A stretch of 64,000 nt of DNA from JAEVLT01 sp050496765 (lineage in GTDB: Bacteria; Bacillota; Bacilli; Bacillales; Cytobacillaceae). Location of the stretch: contig NZ_JBNWEO010000011.1 of assembly GCF_050496765.1 (NCBI RefSeq), positions 248,001-312,000 of the forward strand, read 5' to 3'. Under the pieces are notes generated by a model. The model was not told the DNA's origin, searched no databases, and saw nothing but the letters and a program-made list of their open reading frames with translations. The position numbers were made by a program, and so were the translations under genes. Positions 1 to 9,829 of this stretch are shown here, one piece after another; position 1 is the first letter of the stretch, and the number at the start of each line of letters is the position of its first letter.

Positions 1-52
1 GGGTACCGTCAATATCAAAAAAAATCATCTGTTTTTCCAAGCTGCTTTCCAT
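1..52 (-). CDS. HAD-superfamily hydrolase, 5' end only
   Basis: The minus strand opens with a reading frame that leaves the window at base 1. It starts MESSLEKQ and runs into MIFFDIDGT, which is motif I (DxDGT) of haloacid-dehalogenase phosphatases, with the nucleophilic Asp in the first D position. The ATG at 52 has AGGAAAGGA just before it; the ATG at 28 is the alternative start and has only a weak site. Such proteins are usually cytoplasmic Mg2+-dependent sugar or nucleotide phosphatases. Only about 17 codons are visible, so the subfamily cannot be assigned. It lies downstream of bglC on the same strand, beyond a terminator. Confidence 0.55.
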   Translation of the reverse strand, partial: MESSLEKQMIFFDIDGT

Positions 53-102
53 TCCTTTCCTAACTGGTTGTTTTTAAAAATGTGCCAATTCCATTTTACC
101 TT

Positions 103-150
103 AAAAAACCCTCCACTCAGAACGATTTCTTGCTTGTGGAGGGTGCTTTT
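103..150 (-). terminator. Intrinsic terminator after bglC
   Basis: An 8-bp perfect stem (109-116 with 136-143, CCCTCCAC/GTGGAGGG) has a 19-nt loop. On the minus strand it is followed by a T-run (103-108). There is also a T-run on the plus side (146-153), so it may work in both directions. Confidence 0.8.
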
Positions 151-181
151 TTTGTCAATTTTGTAAAATAAAGTCCGGCCT

Positions 182-1624
182 TTAAAGATTTGCGCCATTC
201 TGGGCAATAACGTCTTTGTACCAAAAATAACTCTTCTTTTTAATCCGGCGAAGATCATGTTCGCCTTCTTCGTACTGATTGACATAAACAAAACCATAGC
301 GCTTTTGGAAACCGTTCAGCCAGCTTAATAAATCGGTAAATGACCAAGTGCAATACCCCAGCATATTCACACCGTCAGATATCGCTTCTTGGACTGCTTT
401 TAAGTGTGTTTGCAAATAAGCAATCCGGTAGTCATCGTTAACGATGTCCCCTTCCTCCAACTTGTCATACTCGCCCAAGCCATTCTCGCTAATTAAAATC
501 GGCAGCTGGTAACGGCTTGTTATCCGGCGCAGACCGATCCGCAGGCCGGTTGGGTCGATATTCCAGTCCCAATTGGTTCTTTCGAGATTTTCGTTTTTAA
601 CCGTTTTAAACAACCCCGGAATTCCCCGCTCCCCGGAGGTTCCTTTTTTCCCAGTCGTATTCATCCTGCCTTCGGAAACGCCGTCTAATGGATTGGATTC
701 AAAAGTAGTTGTTTGATAATAGTTGACGCCCATGAAGTCTGGTTTTCCTTCTTTTAAAAGCTCAAGATCGCCTTCTTCCAGTTTCGGAGTCAAACCTTTT
801 TCCTCCAAGTAGTTCCATGCGGCTTCTGGGTAGGTGCCCCACGCATAAACATCCATCCACCAGTGGCTGTTAAACTCCTCTGCATTTTCAGCTGCAAGGA
901 TATCTTCCGGTTTAGATGTTGCCGCATATGCCGGAGAATAAGCGAAACTTGGACCGATCTTTCCATCTGGAACATACTGACGGAATTCCTTAATGGCACT
1001 TGCGTTGGCAAGGTTGGCATGATGATTTACTTGATAAGATAATTTTTCATCCTTCAACCCGGGTGGATGCTGGGCGGTTTTATAGCCCATGCTTGTAAAT
1101 ATATTTTGCTCGTTTAAACTAACCCAGTACTTTACACGATCACCAAACTGTTTATATAACGTGACCGCATAATTCGTAAAATCTTCAACAATTTGCCGCG
1201 ATTCCCAGCCGCCGTATTCGTCTTGAAGCGCTTGTGGCAAGTCCCAATGATAGATGGTTAAAATCGGTTCAATTTTATTTTTAATTAATTCGTTAATCAA
1301 CTGGTGATAAAATTCTATCCCTTTTTCATTTATTTCACCTTTGCCTTTTGGATAAATCCTCGCCCAGGAAACGGAAAAGCGATAGGCTTTCAAGCCCATT
1401 TCAGCCATTAACCGGACATCTTCTTGATAGCGGTGATAATGATCAACAGCCACATCTCCCGTTGTTGCTTTAAAGGTTTTGCCCGGAATTCTTACAAACT
1501 GATCCCAGTTGGAAACGCCTTTTCCATCTTCATTCCACGCACCCTCTATCTGATAAGCAGCAGATGCGGATCCCCACAAAAAGCCTTTCGGAAAGGATTT
1601 CAATTTTTCATGAATCATTTTCAT
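182..1624 (-). CDS. bglC: 6-phospho-beta-glucosidase, GH1
   Basis: A 480-aa glycoside hydrolase family 1 enzyme that splits phosphorylated beta-glucosides (cellobiose-P, aryl-glucoside-P) after PTS uptake, in the cytosol. The acid/base Glu is in NEQN (about E172) and the nucleophile in ISENGLG (about E380). Ser434, Lys441 and Tyr443 in the LLSWLNGFQKRYGFVYV block match the phosphate-binding triad that separates 6-phospho-glycosidases from plain glucosidases. Length and sequence closely resemble B. subtilis BglC (YckE). AAGGAG sits 4 nt before the ATG at 1624 and 10 nt before an in-frame ATG at 1618, and the B. subtilis start aligns with the second. No PTS gene is adjacent, so substrate entry is supplied elsewhere. 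Confidence 0.93.
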   Translation of the reverse strand: MKMIHEKLKSFPKGFLWGSASAAYQIEGAWNEDGKGVSNWDQFVRIPGKTFKATTGDVAVDHYHRYQEDVRLMAEMGLKAYRFSVSWARIYPKGKGEINEKGIEFYHQLINELIKNKIEPILTIYHWDLPQALQDEYGGWESRQIVEDFTNYAVTLYKQFGDRVKYWVSLNEQNIFTSMGYKTAQHPPGLKDEKLSYQVNHHANLANASAIKEFRQYVPDGKIGPSFAYSPAYAATSKPEDILAAENAEEFNSHWWMDVYAWGTYPEAAWNYLEEKGLTPKLEEGDLELLKEGKPDFMGVNYYQTTTFESNPLDGVSEGRMNTTGKKGTSGERGIPGLFKTVKNENLERTNWDWNIDPTGLRIGLRRITSRYQLPILISENGLGEYDKLEEGDIVNDDYRIAYLQTHLKAVQEAISDGVNMLGYCTWSFTDLLSWLNGFQKRYGFVYVNQYEEGEHDLRRIKKKSYFWYKDVIAQNGANL

Positions 1625-1793
1625 TTCGCTCCTTTATTTTCTGGCGTTATTCAAACTTGACCAATCGTCCATTCTGTTTAACTCCCAAAGCAATTCCAAA
1701 AACTGTCCAAATTTTTTATGTATTCCTTTTTTGAATTTATTGTAAGTTAAAAGCACCTTCATTTACAGATAACGTTTTTCCGTTGTGCAGCGG

Positions 1794-1835
1794 AAAAAAT
1801 AAAAAGGCGGAATGATTTTTTCTCATTCTGCCTTT
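1794..1835 (-). terminator. Terminator of cheV-mcp
   Basis: A near-perfect 13-bp stem (1803-1815 with 1823-1835) has a 7-nt loop and a T-rich tail on the minus strand (1794-1803). It lies directly after the receptor stop codon at 1847. Confidence 0.85.
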
Positions 1836-1846
1836 CCTTTAACTGC

Positions 1847-3613
1847 CTATGAAAACTTATACTTCCCAATCAATTGATTTAATTCTTCGCTTAAACTGCT
1901 CAAGCCATCCGCAGCTGTGCTAACGTTGGATACTGCACGAACTTGCTCATCGATGGAAGATGTGACTTCTTCGGAGGCAGCGGCTGTTTGCTGGGCAATG
2001 GCAGAGATATTTTGAATGAATGTCATGATTTTATCATTCTCTGACGTTACTGATTGAATCTCAGCGTTTAACTTTTCGACCGCTGCAATGGTTTGCGCTA
2101 CTGCATGCTCAATTGAAACAAACTCTTGTTCCGTTTTTACGACTGACTCGTTTAATTGCTGGCCTATATTGGCTGTTTCCGCCATATACAAGACCGTTGT
2201 TTCGGTTTCTTTCTCAATACCTTCAATCATTTCCTGGATTTTTTTCGTCGCCGCGTTCGATTCTTCTGCAAGCTTGCGAACTTCATCAGCAACAACCGCA
2301 AAGCCTTTGCCGTGTTCTCCTGCCCGAGCTGCCTCAATGCTTGCATTTAATGCCAGCAAATTGGTTTGCTTCGTAATATGCTGAATCGCTTCCGTAATAT
2401 GCGAAATATCTTGAATCTTTGCAAAAAGATTCGTGATCCCAATACTGATATTTTCTGATGCTTTTTCAGTTTCGGAATTAGCCTTTTTGAGAACGGAAAC
2501 AATATTTTTTCCGTGCTCTGTCGCTTGTTTCGATCCATTCGTAATTTCGAGAATCGCACGGCTTTCCTGATTTATTTTTTGAATCGATTCCGTCATTAGC
2601 TCCATCAGTTTGCTTGTGTTCTCAATATCTTCTGACTGAGAAACGGTACTAGCTGAAATTTGCCCCATTGCAGTGCTGACCTCTTCGCTGCCAGCGGTTG
2701 TTTCTTCAGAAATAGCTGCAAGATCGGATGAGGATTCCAATAAACGAACACTGGTTTCTTGAAGCCCCGTCATCATCCCGCGAAGTTCTTTTACCATGAT
2801 GTTAAAAGCAGCGCCAAGTTTGCCGATTTCATCATCCGACTCAGGAAATTCAGACGTCATCAATTCTCCGCTTGCAATTTTTAAAGAAGTATCAGATATC
2901 TTGTGTAATAACTTTAGTTTCCTTTTTGTCATAAAATAAAAAGCGAGTAAGCTAACGCTTGCAACGGCAATCGAGACAAGAGCGATCAAGAGCTTGACGA
3001 TTTTCAAAGATTCATAGAATTCATCTATGTAGGCTCCAATTCCAATATTCCATCCCCATGGCTTGTAATGAACAACATAAGCCATTTTCTCCCTTTCCTT
3101 CGTTTCACCCGGGTTTTTCCATGAATATGTATAATAATGTTCATCTGGATTCTTAGCAATTGCAGCCTTTAGAATATCCCGAATCACATAATCACCGCTG
3201 CTGTTTTTTAAATCGTATTTATTTTCCCCGTATGGGATGGTTGGATGCATTTCTACCTTTCCTTTTTCATCATAAGCAAAAAGGTAGCCTTGTTTTTTAT
3301 ATAGAAATTTGGATTTCGAAAAATCGTAGCTTTTGCTGTTTCCCTGTACCGTTGCTGGTCCGATTAATATTTCTCTAGCCTGTTCCTGAGCTTCTTTCAA
3401 GGTGAGATTTCCAGCTTCGACTTCTTTGTTTAATAAGTCAAGGGTAGGGATGGCTGTGTTGACAATATGTTGCAAATCCAACTTTCCGCTGTTCACTAAT
3501 TCTTTTTTGGCAAAGTTATAACTTAATGTTCCAATTAACGAGCTGATCAATAAAATAATAACGGCAATGGACAACAACAGTTTAAATGAAATGGAAGTAA
3601 AAAGTTTTTTCAT
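1847..3613 (-). CDS. Methyl-accepting chemotaxis protein with Cache sensor
   Basis: A 588-aa transmembrane chemoreceptor. In order: TM helix at about 10-30; an extracytoplasmic Cache-type sensor at about 35-205, with the GYLFAYDEKGKVEMHP strand pattern and YKPWGWNIGIGAY before the membrane; TM2 at about 206-229; a HAMP linker; and the long coiled-coil signalling domain with the conserved tip NLLALNASIEAARAGEHGKG. It would pass ligand occupancy to CheA through CheW/CheV. RBS AAAGGAG precedes the ATG. It starts 30 nt after cheV and shares its transcript, so this CheV is probably tuned to this receptor. The ligand is unknown; many sCache receptors sense small organic acids. Confidence 0.93.
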   Translation of the reverse strand: MKKLFTSISFKLLLSIAVIILLISSLIGTLSYNFAKKELVNSGKLDLQHIVNTAIPTLDLLNKEVEAGNLTLKEAQEQAREILIGPATVQGNSKSYDFSKSKFLYKKQGYLFAYDEKGKVEMHPTIPYGENKYDLKNSSGDYVIRDILKAAIAKNPDEHYYTYSWKNPGETKEREKMAYVVHYKPWGWNIGIGAYIDEFYESLKIVKLLIALVSIAVASVSLLAFYFMTKRKLKLLHKISDTSLKIASGELMTSEFPESDDEIGKLGAAFNIMVKELRGMMTGLQETSVRLLESSSDLAAISEETTAGSEEVSTAMGQISASTVSQSEDIENTSKLMELMTESIQKINQESRAILEITNGSKQATEHGKNIVSVLKKANSETEKASENISIGITNLFAKIQDISHITEAIQHITKQTNLLALNASIEAARAGEHGKGFAVVADEVRKLAEESNAATKKIQEMIEGIEKETETTVLYMAETANIGQQLNESVVKTEQEFVSIEHAVAQTIAAVEKLNAEIQSVTSENDKIMTFIQNISAIAQQTAAASEEVTSSIDEQVRAVSNVSTAADGLSSLSEELNQLIGKYKFS

Positions 3614-3643
3614 AGTTGACTCCTTTTTTAAATTTTGACTTTT

Positions 3644-4543
3644 TTATAATAATTGGTCAATCACATTGATTAATTCGCCAATTTCCGGCTTGCTGACTTG
3701 CGCGTCGGCACCAACCGTTTCCCCCTTATGACGAAGGTCATCGGTAATTAGGGAAGAAAAGATGACAACTGGAAGTTTCGATAAAGTCGAATGTTCTTTA
3801 ATTTGTTTCGTTAAAAATAATCCATCCATAACGGGCATTTCAATATCCGTAATCACAAGCTGAGCCGCTTTTTCTATATCTGGTTCTTGGCTGATAGCGG
3901 TTTCCAAATAATCTAGAGCATCCTTGCCATTTTCAAAAAAATCAACTTTATGAAAACCGGCCTCAGATAAAGTATCTGACAGTAATTTTCTTAAAAGGGC
4001 TGAGTCTTCAGCAACGACAATTTTATATTGCGATCGGTCACGCTTTTCAATTTGCTTTAAGCGGTTAGGATTAATTCCTGTTTCCGGATTGATATCGACA
4101 ACAATCTTTTCAAAATCCAAAAGCAACAGCATCCCGTCTTCTTTGCGGATAACACCAATAATTTGGCTGTCCAAATTTTGATACAAATTGGTTGGTTTCT
4201 CAATTTGGTTCCAGGAAATGCGATGAATTTTGTCAACACCATGAACATGGAAAATCACTTTTTGCATATTAAACTCAGTGACAATATACTTATCCATTTC
4301 TGGAAGATCTGAGTCAGGATAACCTAATACTCTGGCCATGTTAATAACCGGGAGAATCTCTCCTCTTATTTCAATAATGCCTTCAATATGTTTATGAGCA
4401 TGAGGAATCGAAAAAACCGGGATTGGATTAATAATTTCCCGAACCTTAATCACATTGATGCCAAATTTGTTATTAGCCACACTGAATTCAACAATTTCCA
4501 GCTCATTCGTTCCACTTTCTAATAAAACACCTTTTTGTTCCAT
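3644..4543 (-). CDS. cheV: CheV chemotaxis coupling protein
   Basis: A CheW-like coupling domain (about residues 10-150) is fused to a response-regulator receiver domain (about 170-299). The receiver has the acidic pair in VVAEDS, the phospho-acceptor Asp in ITDIEMP (about D233) and the conserved Lys in QVSKP. CheV couples receptors to CheA and, when phosphorylated, helps adaptation in Bacillus. The frame is open up to 4615. I chose the ATG at 4543 because AGGA lies 4 nt upstream and the protein then begins MEQKGVLLESGTNELEIVEF, like B. subtilis CheV. It is first in a two-gene operon with the downstream receptor. Confidence 0.92.
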   Translation of the reverse strand: MEQKGVLLESGTNELEIVEFSVANNKFGINVIKVREIINPIPVFSIPHAHKHIEGIIEIRGEILPVINMARVLGYPDSDLPEMDKYIVTEFNMQKVIFHVHGVDKIHRISWNQIEKPTNLYQNLDSQIIGVIRKEDGMLLLLDFEKIVVDINPETGINPNRLKQIEKRDRSQYKIVVAEDSALLRKLLSDTLSEAGFHKVDFFENGKDALDYLETAISQEPDIEKAAQLVITDIEMPVMDGLFLTKQIKEHSTLSKLPVVIFSSLITDDLRHKGETVGADAQVSKPEIGELINVIDQLL

Positions 4544-4580
4544 TTCGTCCTGCCCCCACCTATCCAATCGATTTAAACGA

Positions 4581-5030
4581 TTACATTTTGAGTTCAATTT
4601 CTTTAGAGCGTTCATTTAACTGATTCATTTTATCCAACGTTTCGCCAAGCAGCTGGCCTAGTGTAAAATCAATTGTTTGACCATAACAGACTGCTGGCCT
4701 TCCTGCGATTATGAAACCATGTCTTTCGCTAATTCATCAGCCCCTCGCCTTTGATAGAAAGGTCTTTCGAATTGTCAAAGGAACTCTGGCTTAAATCGTT
4801 TAAACTTTATCAAAACGATCTTTAATTTTCGTAACTAAGTTCCCCATTACATGATGCTGGCTATTGTCCTTTTCGTGCTGATCAATGGTCTTGGTTAATT
4901 CCGAATGAAACGATTCAATAAATTTCCTTGAAAAATCCTCTTTCTTTTTTGCCTCAGGAAGAATCGTTTCCAGTTGCAGCTTTAACACCAAATTTTCTTC
5001 TATTAACCGGGAATATTTCTCTCTAGCAAT
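4581..5030 (-). pseudogene. Decayed soluble chemoreceptor fragment
   Basis: The minus strand holds a broken coding region upstream of cheV. An 80-odd codon stretch rich in charged heptads (IAREKYSRLIEENLVLKL ... LVTKIKDRFDKV) ends at a stop near 4800. Further pieces follow in other frames: a segment reading SFDNSKDLSIKGEGLMN, then LAKDMVS, then LLGETLDKMNQLNERSKEIE ending at 4581. Together they read like the coiled-coil signalling region of a methyl-accepting protein that has suffered frameshifts and lost its C-terminal half. The only start codons are TTG/GTG with poor ribosome sites. Assignment to the receptor family rests on sequence flavour and on the cheV-mcp context, so it is tentative. 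Confidence 0.5.
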
Positions 5031-5125
5031 GATCCTCTCTTGGATCCTCCGTGTTTATTTCCCTATCTGAGTGAAATGAAGCTTGCCAATTTAACCTTTC
5101 CTACCAGTATAGAAGTTTAGGATTC

Positions 5126-5151
5126 AAAAAAGGAGTGAACGTATTCACTCC
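5126..5151 (-). terminator. Terminator of the metallophosphoesterase gene
   Basis: A perfect 8-bp stem (GGAGTGAA 5132-5139 with TTCACTCC 5144-5151) and 4-nt loop are followed on the minus strand by six T's. Confidence 0.85.
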
Positions 5152-5207
5152 TTATATCGGTAAGGTTCGACAATGTTTTAATAAAAAAATACAGGAAGAC
5201 GGCTTTA

Positions 5208-5924
5208 TTATATTCTTGCATTTTTCAAAATACTGGTTAACTGTTCGGTATTCGGGTAGTCCGATTCTTTCAATTGCTTGATCACTTTTTCAACTTCGTA
5301 GCCAACACGGGTGATGGAAGCTTGGAAACAGCCTTTTTCAAGTTCCAGTATCATATAAGAGGCTTTTCTCATGCCATCAAACGGCAGGCCAACACTCCCA
5401 ATGTTGACGATGCATTTTCCGTTCAGATAGCGGACATACGGCTTATGAATATGAGCGTAAACATACACATCCGCCTCTTTCACCATCATTTTTGAAATGA
5501 TGGTTTCATCGTTTTCATCAGGAAGAACAACATCAAACAAACTTGCAGGCGTCGCATGGAAAGCATGAATCTTCACACCTTCTGATTCCAACTGCAAATC
5601 ATTCGGCAGCTTCCGCAGGTAATCGATGCTCTCTTCATCTAGCTTCTTTCGGATCCACTCTCGCTCTTTGTTCATCATCTCAAGTGCCTGATCCGGAACT
5701 TCTCCTTTTTCGACTCCCCGAATCACCCACTCATCCGCATTTCCTTTGATAACATCTGTTTTTAACGCACGAACCAGTTCTAGAGCCCGCTTTGGCTCCG
5801 GCCCGCGATAGCACAAATCCCCCAGCACCAAAACCCGATCAACCTTTCTTTGCTTGATATCGGCCAACACTGCTTCTAGAGCAGCCGCATTGCCGTGAAT
5901 GTCGGAGATAAAGGCTAGTTTCAT
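5208..5924 (-). CDS. Calcineurin-like metallophosphoesterase
   Basis: A 238-aa cytosolic protein of the YfcE/PrpE-like branch of binuclear metallophosphatases. The metal-binding motifs appear in order: DIH (D8, H10), GDLCYRGP (D36), GNADEW (N62 and D64), and the paired histidine motif HAFHATP followed by YAHIHKPY near the C-terminal third. The segment NIGSVGLPFDG is typical of small phosphodiesterases of this clan. It starts at an ATG with AAAGGGG upstream and has its own terminator, so it is monocistronic. The substrate cannot be read from sequence; phosphodiesters or diadenosine polyphosphates are possible. Confidence 0.85.
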   Translation of the reverse strand: MKLAFISDIHGNAAALEAVLADIKQRKVDRVLVLGDLCYRGPEPKRALELVRALKTDVIKGNADEWVIRGVEKGEVPDQALEMMNKEREWIRKKLDEESIDYLRKLPNDLQLESEGVKIHAFHATPASLFDVVLPDENDETIISKMMVKEADVYVYAHIHKPYVRYLNGKCIVNIGSVGLPFDGMRKASYMILELEKGCFQASITRVGYEVEKVIKQLKESDYPNTEQLTSILKNARI

Positions 5925-6123
5925 ATTTCAAAACCCCTTTCTAATGCTATTTTTTGCACTGGTCTTTCATTCATTCTAAACATTCTAAATTTTTTCCACG
6001 ATTTCCCCTAAACAACATGTGCAATCAAAGAATGTGTCTGTTCATATGATATCTCAATGACGCGTAAACACTGAAGACTTTTTTAAAAAAAGGTTTTAAT
6101 TTTCAACTAAAGGGGAGATAAAA

Positions 6124-8461
6124 TTGTATCTCATCGATCTTAACAAGTGGAACATTAAACAAGGAATTCCATCAAAACCTTACACAGATGCGGATTATTT
6201 TATGGCGGATGCAAATATTCAGGGGATCAACAATGCTATCCAATACGCATATAATAATGGCTATTCTGGCATAATTCTGCCAAGGGGAGAGTATGCACTC
6301 TGTTACCCGAGAGAAATTAAAATGGCCAGCCATTTGACTTTTGATTTAAACAGCTCCACTTTAAAAGTTCTCTACGATTCTGACAGAAAATCGCCTTTTG
6401 ACAACCGAACCACCACCGATTACTACAATTTCAAAGGCAACAGCATTGTATTCGACAATGTCACGAATGCTCATCTAACTGGCGGTACTATTATCGGAGA
6501 TCGGGATGACAGGAGCTTCTCAAATTTAAATGCTGAACGAAAAATGGAGCATACCTATGGGGTTGTCTTTCAAAGAAGTACAAAATATTGTTCGGTAAAG
6601 AATTGTATTGTCAGGGATTATATGGGTGATAATATTACTTTTTCAAGCTCGGCTATTAGAGAATTGGTAGAGTTTAATATGTACTTAACCTTAAATTCAA
6701 TCGATTATCCAACTGGGCAAATCGTTCCATCGACAAATACTTTGGCAACAGGATTTATTACTGTTCCAGAAGGTTTTCATTCTTTTTTAATGGCGGGTGC
6801 AGGATATTCAAGATTAACCAATTTAACGTCAAGAGAAGTTGATGTCTTTTTTTACAGAACAGATAATCGCTTTATCGGCGTCCTAAAAAAGCGCAAAATC
6901 TATACGGACATCTCCATTCCGCTTGGAGCCACAAAAATGAGAATGGTCTTTCAAAACGAAACAAATCCAGCCAAAAATATTCAACTTTCATTAAAATTCG
7001 GCTTAATTCCTCACCATAATGTTGTCGAACATAGTGAAATCTACAACGGACAAAAGAGGCGGCATTTCACTTGGCGGAAGCTACAATGTGGTACAGCACA
7101 ACACCATTAGAGACAACGGCAAGGGAAGCAACAGCTTCTTAGATGGAAAGCCTTTCTTTAGTGACCCAACAAGGTATGCAATTAATCAAGAAGATTCTTA
7201 TGGTGACAACTGTATAATTCGAAACAATTTAATATATGGAAGCAATCATGGGATACTCGTTGGCTGCTATTCCATTCAGATCGAAAATAACCATATTTAT
7301 AATATTGATTCGATTGCTATCAATCTATATAGTTTACTATACGCAAATATTAGAGGAAATGTCATGAATAACTGCCCGACCACCATCGGTTTCATGACTA
7401 CTGATTTTAGAAATGCATTGGTTAATATATTGGAAAACAGCTTCCAAGGAGGAAAATTTTCTGTTGATGCTACGGATAGTTATCAAGTAAATGTGGCAAA
7501 TAATCATTTTGTAGATGTAGATTCTATCTATTTGGGTTCAAGTACTATCAATAAATCTTTTTACAGCAATCGAATCAAATATGATCAAGTTTCCGGAACC
7601 CCATCTATTTCTGCCTACAAAATAGAAAATTGTATTTTTGATTCAACCACCGTTAGGGACTTTCTGATAAGAGTGTATAACCAAAAGGGCTGCACTTTTC
7701 ATAATTTGCGCATTTCCCTGCAGACGCAAAATGGAGCAACCAAAAGGGAAAAAATCTTGATTTATGATTGTGAATATACGAACTCGACGTTAATAAATCT
7801 AATTTTCGGGACAAAAGATCGGGAAGTATCTATATCAAATTCTAAATTCACTGATACAGTCGTTAAAGTCGGCAATATCAACACTGTCGGTTTTCCGGCA
7901 ACAACGACCCTTGAAAATTGCGAGCTTTATTCAGCTACAATGAGCTATCTTTTTGCTACCGACTTTAATCAGCCAAGCGGAATGATTAAGCTGAGCCACT
8001 GTAGGATCGAAATTGCAAATTCAAGTTTCGCTCACCTGATTCATCACGACAAAACTGCAGGTATATCCTCAGTTTTTACGCTGTTTTTAAAAGATTCTAG
8101 CCTCAAGTACACTGGAACTGCCCCACTTGATTTCATTTATTACAATAACATCAATCCAATGATTCAATTGATTTCAGCAAATAATGAGTATATAAACATC
8201 CATCTTCCTGTTGAAGATCCGGGCATCTTTGTCGGATATGATCCAACAAACACGTACAAAACAAGCGTGATTTTGCAGCAAACAAGTGATGGTTATTCTG
8301 CTACGATTACCCACAACTTAAAAACATTAGATCCCTATGTTTTATGCACCACATTAAAATCTGAAATGGTACAACCCCTAATTTCAATTGTTGATGAAAA
8401 TTCTCTTTTAATCAAGACAATAGGTAGTTCTATTTTAAAGGTTACTATTAAAAAGGTTTAG
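6124..8461 (+). pseudogene. Right-handed parallel beta-helix protein, split by one frameshift
   Basis: Two overlapping frames form one gene of about 778 codons. The first begins at a TTG (6124) with AGGGGAG 6 nt upstream and reads to about 7055; the second continues from about 7050 to the TAG at 8461. Removing one A from the AAAA run at 7052-7055 joins them as NGQRGGISLGGS. The N-terminal part has the pattern of pectate-lyase-fold tail-spike proteins (GINNAIQYAYNNGYSGIILPRGEY), followed by many Asn-rich coils (NNLIYGSNHGI, ENNHIYNI, RGNVMNNC) typical of beta-helix rungs. It has no signal peptide or membrane anchor. It may be a phage-derived carbohydrate-binding or lyase protein. The A-run slip could be a true mutation, a sequencing error or recoding. 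Confidence 0.75.
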
Positions 8462-8464
8462 CTA

Positions 8465-8487
8465 AAAAAGGGGGTAAAACCCTTTTT
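8465..8487 (+). terminator. Terminator after the beta-helix gene
   Basis: AAAAAGGG pairs with CCCTTTTT across a short GGTAAAA loop, starting 4 nt after the stop codon. Confidence 0.75.
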
Positions 8488-8654
8488 AACGAAAACGGAT
8501 ACTGCGGGGAAAATAAGGAAACAGATTTAGAAATGGGGCATCTCATCGATAGCTTAATGAATAGGTAATACTGATTCATAGAACAATGATTCTCTATGTA
8601 GTATAATGTGTTGTTGTTACAGCTATTTTAGAGAATTCATAGGAGGCTAGTACG

Positions 8655-9287
8655 ATGCGGAATGTTTTAACAAAAAGTTTATCTGAAGTGATAAAAGAAC
8701 GTCATTCTGTCAGAAAATATGATCCGGTCTTTACTATTTCACAAGAGGAAATAAATGATATGCTACAGGAAGCAATCCAAGCTCCATCCTCTAGCAATCT
8801 TCAGCCTTGGAGATTTATGGTTTTCCAAGACAAAGAGGCTAAAAAGGAGCTTCGAGCGATTGCAAACAATCAAGAGCAGGTGGAGACAGCATCGGCTATT
8901 ATTGCGATTTTGGGCGATAAAGAAATGTATAAAAGCGTAGAAAAAGTGTATCGCGGAGCTTTTGAAGCAGGATTTATGGATGAAGCCAACATGACCCGCT
9001 TAATTGAAAGTACAAATAGATTATACCCAAATGTACCAGAAGAAGTGCGGAAAAATATTGCTTCTTTTGATGCTGGACTTGTTTCCATGCAGCTTATGTT
9101 AATTGCAAAAGCTAAAGGTTACGATACGGTTCCAATGGGCGGCTTTGACAAACACCAATTTGTTCAAAAATACAAAGTGGACGATCGCTATTTTCCCATT
9201 GTTTTGATTGCAGTTGGAAAGGCAGCTGCACCAGCATTCAAGACAACTCGTTTACCTTTAGAAGATGTAATAATCGAGTATCGATAA
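8655..9287 (+). CDS. Nitroreductase-family FMN oxidoreductase
   Basis: A 210-aa homologue of the YodC/MhqN/YdfN group of NAD(P)H-dependent, FMN-binding nitroreductases. The family signature RHSVRKYD lies near the N terminus, followed by APSSSNLQPWRF at the flavin pocket and MQLMLIAKAKGYDTVPMGGF in the dimer core; it ends LPLEDVIIEYR. In B. subtilis such enzymes respond to quinones and thiol-reactive electrophiles. The start is the ATG at 8655 behind AGGAGG. A TATAAT box at 8602-8607 is a likely -10, although no good -35 stands 17 bp upstream. It is monocistronic; just downstream is an IS remnant on the other strand. Confidence 0.88.
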   Translation: MRNVLTKSLSEVIKERHSVRKYDPVFTISQEEINDMLQEAIQAPSSSNLQPWRFMVFQDKEAKKELRAIANNQEQVETASAIIAILGDKEMYKSVEKVYRGAFEAGFMDEANMTRLIESTNRLYPNVPEEVRKNIASFDAGLVSMQLMLIAKAKGYDTVPMGGFDKHQFVQKYKVDDRYFPIVLIAVGKAAAPAFKTTRLPLEDVIIEYR

Positions 9288-9296
9288 ACCTGTATC

Positions 9297-9718
9297 TGAA
9301 GTCTACTCAAGGTTTCCATGAACTCTTTCTTATACAAGCTATGGTTTGACAGCTTAAACGTAAGATAACGACCGATCTTACGATTTTCCCTGCAATCTTG
9401 ATGAGTTGTAGGCGAACAGAATCAATCTGTTTTGTGTTCATGGAATCTGGTAAACATAATCTTTTAAATCCATTGTGAAGGTTATATAATGGCGATTAGT
9501 AACTTACAAGCATTACGTTCAAATTCGGTGCTAGTCATTTTACCAAAGGCAATGTAGTTTTCCATTGTCCCCCGATTGAAATAAAGCTTCGTAACATTCT
9601 TAGGGGACAAATTCATGTTTGTCACAATAAAGGTGAATTGGAAAAGAAGCTCATCTGTATGTTCGTTTAAACTAGTCATGGAGAAGCCCCCTTCTTGGTT
9701 TTGTTTTGGCTTAGTCAC
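9297..9718 (-). mobile_element. IS1380-type transposase C-terminal remnant
   Basis: Minus-strand fragments spell the C-terminal third of an IS1380-family transposase. They are LLFQFTFIVTNMNLSP and LYFNRGTMENYI (the YNQRGxxEN-like catalytic region), then, after a frame change, YNLHNGFKRLCLPDSMNTKQ and VRLQLIKIAGKI, and after another, GRYLTFKLSNHSLYKKEF. The usual stretch after MENYI is shortened. At least two frameshifts and the missing N-terminal two thirds show it is dead. Its right part nearly touches the C terminus of the broken epsD-like gene. I cannot identify terminal inverted repeats with confidence. Confidence 0.72.
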
Positions 9719-9829
9719 CTATGACATTACCAAAAATGGGGCTTTTTTCATGTTTTTAGACTTCACCTTTTGGGTGAAGAACATTTTACTTCTTGTCAAC
9801 ACTACATTTTGGGTCGATTTAGATTGAAG

